This document shows positions 58,030 through 64,000 of a stretch of 64,000 nt of DNA, in pieces. Origin of the DNA: Sternotherus odoratus. Lineage: Eukaryota > Chordata > Testudines > Kinosternidae. The stretch covers positions 80,237,212 through 80,301,211 of the forward strand of contig JAVMKO010000009.1 of the NCBI GenBank assembly GCA_032164245.1. The letters run 5' to 3'. The translations under genes and the position numbers were made by a program. Position 1 is the stretch's first letter; each line of letters begins with the position of its first letter. The notes under the pieces are model-generated. The model had not been told where the DNA came from. It searched no databases and saw only the letters and a list, made by a program, of their open reading frames with translations.

Positions 58030-59489
58030 GGCTGCCAAAACTGTCATGTGCCCAAATGTTGCTGTTGTACTCACAGAACCAATAAAACTCAGTCTTAGGA
58101 ACGCTAGGGGAAAACATTCCTCGCTCTAAATTATACTGTCAATTAGCTGGCTAGAGGGCTGCCCCCCTTCTCACCTCTCTCACACACAGACCCTGACTCT
58201 AGCAATGTCCCTGATGATGAATATTTTTCATAGTGTTCTTATAAGTGATTGCTTGCAGCATCTTATAGTCTTATCTCCGCTTGTGCAGCTCCTCATTAAT
58301 ATTCCGTACATATGGAAGAGTTTTCTATATCATTGTCCATTAACAAGGAGGATAATCACTCATTCAGTTATCAAGCAGTCAGCTCAGGCCTTTCCTTGAG
58401 CCCTTAGTGCAAAGAATCATGGGAGATCAAAGAAGGTTAAATGTGGCTGACATTATGATCATTACATTTTTTATATAATTATACTTTTATAATAAAGTTG
58501 ATCTAAGATAAGGGAAGGGGGTATTAAAGTCTTTTAGGGCTAAAAGACGATATTAGTGACTCTTTACCTTTTTTAGTAATGGGACAAAAAAGCATATTTC
58601 AGCTGATACATATAAATGAGCATCCTTTTATTGCAAACAAGGAAAGGTCGTAAGTTTACATATAAATGATATATTATTACAGAATTGCATTTAAAGGAAG
58701 GTGAATTTAGTAATCCAACGGAAATGCAAAATGAGGATGGGAGGCCTAAAGACAAATCATTAGTAAACAAAATCAGTAGTACTGAGTCATAGATTGTGGC
58801 TGGAAAAAAAGTTTCTCTGAACAGTCTCAAAAGAAACTAACTTCCTTGAAATAAGTTGATCTCTTTTCCTAGTCTACAAAGGCATTTGATCACAGTATGG
58901 CCACACTTTCAAACACCCAGACCACAAACAGGCTTTGCAAAATGCATGCCCATGATCACTGCCCCCGCAAAACCCTGCATTTGCACAAATAAATGATCAT
59001 TTGCGTATGCTAATGGGGAAACTGTAATGTTTAGTATGTGATCATTTACTTCTCTGTTGACTGACCTACAGAGATGCAAATGAGACCTGCTAACGTCTGT
59101 CTAAAAGAACTCTCCTCCTTTAGCTCAAGTTATAGATACCTTTTGGTTTTGAAGCTGAAGGAACCAGCATTCCAGTCCTGGATCCCCAAGGCCTCTGTGT
59201 TTGTGATTTACAGAGTGACTGTATATCTAGTCTGAAGTGCCCAGAGTCAATACAACCATACATGCAGCTACTTGTTTGAATGGCAAGTCACCTGATTTTC
59301 ATGTGCCAATACCCATTTGTGGGGAGTAATGCAGGCTCGCAAGTGCAAGGAGTTTGCACACATTTTACATAATTTCCCTTTTGCACAGACTTTTAAAATT
59401 GGGGCAGGATTTTAAAGTAATGTGGTGGATGTATATTACCTCCAAAGTAGCACCCAGCTATTGTCTTCTGACTCCAGGTGTCCCGTCCA
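58030..59489. other. Intergenic, no gene seen
   Basis: AT-rich, no recognised element. Confidence 0.35.
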
Positions 59490-59601
59490 TAGGGTGACCA
59501 GATAGCAAAAGTGAAAAATCGGGACAGGATAGGGGGAAACAGGACCCTATATAAGAAAAAGAACCACAAATCGGGACTATCCCTATAAAATCCTCACCCT
59601 A
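59490..59601. mobile_element. Short hAT-like MITE (second copy)
   Basis: Left TAGGGTGACCAGATAGCAAA and right cctcaccctA. It carries 'gggacaggatagggggaaac' and 'tatataagaaaaagaaccac', the reverse-complement relative of 50975-51098. Flanks cccgtcca and tctgtcca look like a decayed 8-bp duplication. Confidence 0.75.
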
Positions 59602-60624
59602 TCTGTCCACTGCCCATTGCTCTGTTTTCAAGATTCCTCTGGGGTGCACATGCTATCCTCAGTTATCCTACAGCTCTCTCCTGTAGCACCTGTCAATATA
59701 TGAAATCTAGCCAAAGGGACACGCCTTTAAAATTTATTAACATACATTAGATCAGGGGAAATTTTTGAAGAAACAAAATGGAAAATTGTAACTACTTTGC
59801 TAAAATATATATAGGCGGGAAATTCCTTCCTAAATGAGAAGAATTACTGTAACGATAGGCCGGGTAGAAAGAAATACAGTTAAATAGGATCCTGTTGTGA
59901 CGCGGGCAAAAGCAATGAGCACAGAGCGTGCATTTGGTTACAACAGAGGTACGTCCTTTATTAGTAATAACTGGAGTTGTTCAAATAACTGATGTGTCCT
60001 GTTCGCTGGTAATTCTGAAACATCACCTCAAAAAAATGTGTTTCGGTTCGACCTGAAAATCATTTTATATTTTTTTAATTTCTGGTGATTTGAAAAGTTG
60101 AAAAAGTTGGGGAAAAAATTAATTTGGGGTCAAAGTAAACATTTTGTTTAACCTGAAATAAAATGCCCATGGAGCTTTAGTGATTTTTATACCAGCTAAG
60201 TAACTGGCTTGTTTATTTTTTGTTCATTACCTGGCCCCAAATACCACTAACCACTTATGTTTTCTGCTATGTGTTTTTATTTAGCTTTTGCTTCTGATTC
60301 CTAGTCCTCTTTTCTAAGCACAAGACTGCATTGCCTGAAACTAAGCCGCTAATTTAAAAAATGTGAAATGATAGTTGTATCATACTGGATATCAACAATA
60401 AAATGAACTATTCAGAAAAATACCTTTTGGTACAAACCACCCATACCGTTATCGGCAAGGCGGGTTTTTACTAGGTCAGGTTGGCAAGCAAAGCAGGCAA
60501 TACCCCTACATAATTTCTTTTGTGAAAATATGCAAAATCTTGATTTATCAGGTGATCAACTTTTATAATTATCTGTAACTTTGACACTGCTTGCCCAAAG
60601 TAATTGAAAGTAAGACTTTTGTCT
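59602..60624. other. Intergenic, AT-rich
   Basis: No recognised repeat or exon. Confidence 0.35.
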
Positions 60625-60829
60625 TTAAAGCAAAGAGACATTAGCACCATCTTCAGCATCCTCTGTCTTTGAGGCCTCTCTGCATAAACATTTTATACGT
60701 TCTTTAAAACACATTTTATTGGAGGGATGGGTTTTGAAAAGGCTTCGGACATTGACCAGAAAACAAACACAGATCAGAACCAATGAGATCCCTGCAAGAA
60801 AAGCCACAATTTCATCAACTGTCCTTCCA
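60625..60829 (-). CDS. Possible last exon of a membrane protein
   Basis: The minus-strand frame reads IVAFLAGISLVLICVCFLVN, a hydrophobic span of about 20 residues. A basic segment (RSLFKTHPSNKMCFKERIKC) and a short acidic end (SKTEDAEDGANVSLL) follow, then a stop. A usable acceptor on that strand is ttgtggcttttcttgcag (the exon would then start at 60795). The layout fits the end of a type I or multi-pass membrane protein. No upstream exons were identified, so it may be a chance frame. It ends where the + strand exon at 60831 begins. Confidence 0.35.
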
Positions 60830-60830
60830 G

Positions 60831-60891
60831 CAAGACAGGTGGAGTCCAGTCATAGCCTCACTGCAGACCTTGCATTGTGCGATGTATCAAG
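60831..60891 (+). CDS. Exon with strong splice sites, probably 5' untranslated
   Basis: A 61-bp segment between ttcatcaactgtccttccag and GTATCAAG|gtaaga, both strong. It is open in two frames, but neither matches an open frame of the next exon (61423). The simplest reading is a non-coding 5' exon of a + strand transcript. It could also belong to a non-coding RNA. Confidence 0.5.
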
Positions 60892-61422
60892 GTAAGATTC
60901 ATGTTGTGCAACTTCTTTCCTACCTAATTTTTAGTGATGTATTTAAATCAAAATATTGAATCCCCATTTTAAACATCATATTGAGGAGGTGAGGTTGCAG
61001 ACTTACAGATAAGGACTGCAGGGGATCTGCAACAGATTTTATGATACTGAAAATTACATCACCTATTTGTATCACAAACCTGATAAACCCTATTCAAAGC
61101 CATAACTAGAATGACACCTTAAGCCATGAGTACAAGCAGTAGAAAAATAGTGTTTAGAGGATCTGTCAACCTAACCAAGCTGACCTTGGCCTGTATACAC
61201 TGCAATTAATGGAAAGACTCATGTCAGGAAGGAAAAGAAAGCTTAGGTAGAAGGAAAAAGAAGGACAAAACCCCCTTCACAAAAGGAGTTATCATTTCGT
61301 CCCCTTTGCCTACCAGTGGTAGGCTCAGGGCTCTGTAGTGAGTCAGTTTCCCAGTTCTTCCCAAGAAGGGGGAAATGATCACATAGACATCTCAAATGTT
61401 CGTAACCTGTTTTCATTCACAG

Positions 61423-61504
61423 GACCTACACACAGCCTGGTACTTAAACAGAGATGGAGCAGCAACAGCAGAAACCCCTGCTAAGACACCACTGTGCCCA
61501 GAAG
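61423..61504 (+). CDS. Exon with candidate start codon
   Basis: An 82-bp exon between taacctgttttcattcacag and CCCAGAAG|gtaaaa, both strong. ATG at 61454 has purine at -3 and G at +4 and an in-frame TAA 12 bases before it. From it the frame reads MEQQQQKPLLRHHCAQK, 17 codons, leaving phase 0. An acidic/dileucine N-terminus like this is common in multi-pass membrane proteins (inference). Another frame is open through the whole exon (DLHTAWYLNRDG…PLCPEG) and leaves phase 1, so the coding frame is not certain. Confidence 0.5.
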
Positions 61505-61589
61505 GTAAAATCCTTTCATCTGGTCCTTTTGCTCCCCCCACCCCCTTCCATAAGACAACAGCAGCAGCTAGAGTTTTAACCATCATGTC

Positions 61590-61800
61590 AGGTGGCACAC
61601 TAGCCTGTCGATGTATCGGGGATCGATTTATCACGTCTTGTCTAGACGCGATAAATCAATCCCTGAATCGACACCTGTACTCCACCTCGGCAGGAGGCGT
61701 AAGCAGAGTCGACGGGGGAGCTGCCATGGTCAACTCGCCGCCATGAGGATGGCCAGATAAGTCAACTGAAGATTGCGTAGCTGAAGTTGCATGTCCTTGT
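61590..61800. repeat. Harbinger-like MITE copy, ends decayed
   Basis: 'gatcgatttatcacgtcttg', 'cgcgataaatcaatccctga' and 'gagtcgacgggggagctgcc' match 43801 in the same direction. The terminal repeats are not clear. Confidence 0.6.
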
Positions 61801-61804
61801 TTGA

Positions 61805-62006
61805 CACTCCCCCCCGGCGCGGCAACATGGCTCCAGGGGAGGGACCGGTAGCTTGCCGCGCTCGGCCAGGCGTTCCGGCCCAGGAGGGCAGGGCAGGCGG
61901 TTGCTGTGGTCTGGCTCAGGAAAGCGGGGCCAGTGGCCCCACTCTCTGGCCAGAGCTCACGGGACAGATAAAAATGGCCCACGGGCAACAGTTTGCCCAC
62001 CTCTGC
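61805..62006. mobile_element. hAT-like element end
   Basis: GC-rich, ending 'aacagtttgcccacctctgc', the reverse of a CAGnGGTGGGCAAA terminus. No left end found. It abuts the preceding MITE. Confidence 0.45.
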
Positions 62007-62009
62007 CCT

Positions 62010-63973
62010 ACATCATGAAATCTATCGCTACAGTTGGTACCAAATGGGATGCTTGTTAACTGTTTCGACTGAGGGAGAAGGACAGAATGGGCATGAAGTG
62101 TAAATTATCCTTTCACTAACAGAGGAGGTTCTTCCAAAACAGGTTTGCGAGACTCCCTCCTCTGCGGATAAATGGAGGTCTTAGTTCTCCAGTGCTGTCA
62201 GTTAGTAAATGAAATGTTCCCCATAAGTCTCTAGATACAGGTAAACATATAGATATATATTTAAAGGATGGTTTCCCTAGCAGCACAGTACAGTACAATA
62301 CCACGGTATCCGCACGGGGAATGAGTCAGTGTCTTAAATGAGGACCTTGAAGCCATGACCTTCTAGCTCAGAGGAAAGAGTACTACCTTACATGCTGGAA
62401 GGATTAAAGAGACAGTTTCCACACCAGGGTTTCGCTAAGTGGCTTTCCCTTGTGAATTATAGAGTTAATCAAGTGCACATTTTCCACATGACTAAAATCC
62501 AGCAGAACTTTGCAAAAGACCATGCAAAATTCTTATGTCTAGCACAGCCACCTAGGTTGTAGTGAAATAGCTTTTCACTTTTGATACCCCCTCCCATCTT
62601 TTAATTTCATTACTTAATACTGATTGGGAAAACCTAAAAAACACCTCATTAGTGTTCAGTCTAACTGCTTTTCCAAAACCCACTTAACATGTTCCAGTAA
62701 GCATTTCTAAAGCACCAATCATTATATTATCTCAACACTATCTATTTTTATTAAAAGCATTAATTTAAACATTCCTGATTTTTAATTCGTGGTTTATTTT
62801 TACATCTTGTGGTGAGTCCAGTGGGAAGCCTTTGTCTCTGACTTCTCAGCCAGCAAGTCCAGGAACACACGTAGCATTGTATTCTTCGTGCCTCGCCACT
62901 CCTCACAGATTCATCTCCCATAGCAGGCACTAACTTTCCGAACCGCTCTACTTTCTCAAGTTGTAACACAGTTGGGGTTGTGCACATTGAAGTATTTCAT
63001 GAAAGCGAGACAATCTGATGGAGGGCTCTCCTTCAAATTCTACTTTTGAAAAGCTAAAAGTTAAGAAACATAATTTAACTGCAATTGCATTAACATTTAT
63101 ATAAAATATAAACCAAACGCTTATCCTGATTCGCCAAATTACAAAAAAAAAAAAAAAAAAAAAAAAACCTAGCTACTTATCAAGGGCACCATTTGAAATT
63201 ATTGCTAGTACTACAACTCTAAATGCATAAGATGCCTTAAATACAAACCCTGGACATTTACATACTGATTTCATGAGCAAAGCAAAAGGTATTTGCCGGT
63301 AACAGTACAGGACTCAGCATTTTTATTGTCTGAGTAATCCTGGTTCGCTCTGATATGAAAATTCAATTATTTTAGAACTGGGCCTCTCATTAAATTTTGA
63401 CAAGGAGCACAAGCTCCGTACCAGCTCTAGCTCTAAGAGGCCATGGGTGCCTGACAGCTCCACGGTGAATTTTAAAATGTAGTATTTTAACAGGGCAAGA
63501 TTATCTGACAATTTCGTACGTTAAAAAAAACCAAAACATTGTAAGAGCCAACATTGGTAACCTGGCCTTTTTAGAGATACTTTCCTAAAATTTATTTAAA
63601 AAACCAAAATCGACTGTTTATTGCATGCTTTTCCCCAAGCCTATCCCCACGTCTCAGACTCCATAATTGTACTGGAAAAATATGTGTGTCTGTCCGTGAG
63701 CAGGAAATATTTAGCCACACATTGTCAGCATTTGCTGCCTATTATCAATTGAAATGTATTTGCAGTGCTTTTATTAACATGATTTCCAACCCGCAGAAAT
63801 GCCTTTATTTTATGTATGTTTTTCTTGATTCGTATAGGTCAATGCCTTTTCCAATAGATTAATGAACAAAGAACAGCAGACCAGAAATTTAAAAAAAAAA
63901 AACTAAACAAAGTTTGTGCAACTTACTTCTGATGCAAGCTCCTTGCAAATATGATAATTTTTAAACATTACAG
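62010..63973. other. Presumed intron of the + strand gene starting near 60.8 kb
   Basis: No recognised repeat except an A27-like tract at 63143-63168. A minus-strand stretch at 62800-62900 reads MLRVFLDLLAEKSETKASHW in one frame, with no supporting context. Confidence 0.3.
63143..63168. repeat. Poly-A tract
   Basis: About 26 A residues. It could be a retroposon tail, but no element or duplication was recognised beside it. Confidence 0.8.
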
Positions 63974-64000
63974 GAACCTCAGTGTATCCTGGAAGCGTCA
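63974..64000 (+). CDS. Possible exon cut by the window end
   Basis: After acceptor aatttttaaacattacag the sequence is open in phase 0 (EPQCILEAS) to the last base, continuing the ATG frame of the exon at 61423. It is also open in phase 1, continuing the alternative frame. Only 27 bases are visible. Confidence 0.3.

Noticed and set aside
1..64000. CRISPR arrays, operons, bacterial promoters, tRNA or rRNA genes
   Set aside because: None seen; the DNA is vertebrate, and tRNA-like boxes occur only within SINEs.

Overview
This looks like vertebrate nuclear DNA, almost certainly from a turtle. It has no long open frames, has GT-AG introns, and is dominated by repeats I know from turtle genomes: tRNA-derived tortoise SINEs, CR1 3' ends on the minus strand, MIR/CORE-SINE pieces, hAT and PIF/Harbinger-like MITEs, and the TTTCAGAGTAGCAGCC repeat that forms the end of a Penelope-like element. 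Most long frames in the window are chance or repeat-derived.

Layout. From about 3.4 to 29.1 kb on the + strand I can assemble the 3' part of one multi-exon gene from splice sites and matching phases. It encodes the end of an ectodomain, a single membrane span (23774-23873) and a very lysine-rich cytoplasmic tail ending at 28800. I do not recognise the family. One linking exon between 14957 and 18247 was not found. A degenerate retrotransposon gag region with a CCHC knuckle (about 15.7-17.3 kb) lies in that gap. One exon's acceptor (12166-12178) is part of a target-site duplication made by a Penelope-derived insertion.

From 29 to 60 kb I see no convincing gene apart from one or two possible orphan exons (40911, 53304). 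This stretch holds hAT elements with clean 8-bp duplications (31760-32653, 36755-37173, 50975-51098), Harbinger-like MITEs, a truncated Penelope-like element with a GIY-YIG frame (45529-46408), a dead LINE reverse transcriptase (49060-50036) and microsatellites.

From 60.6 kb to the end, two well-formed + strand exons (60831-60891, 61423-61504) and a possible third at the very end look like the 5' end of another gene. A minus-strand frame with a membrane span (60625-60829) lies directly beside the first one.

Without tools I could not align, count or search. Repeat family names rest on recognition of termini and consensus-like stretches, and gene calls rest on splice-site quality, phase and reading frame.
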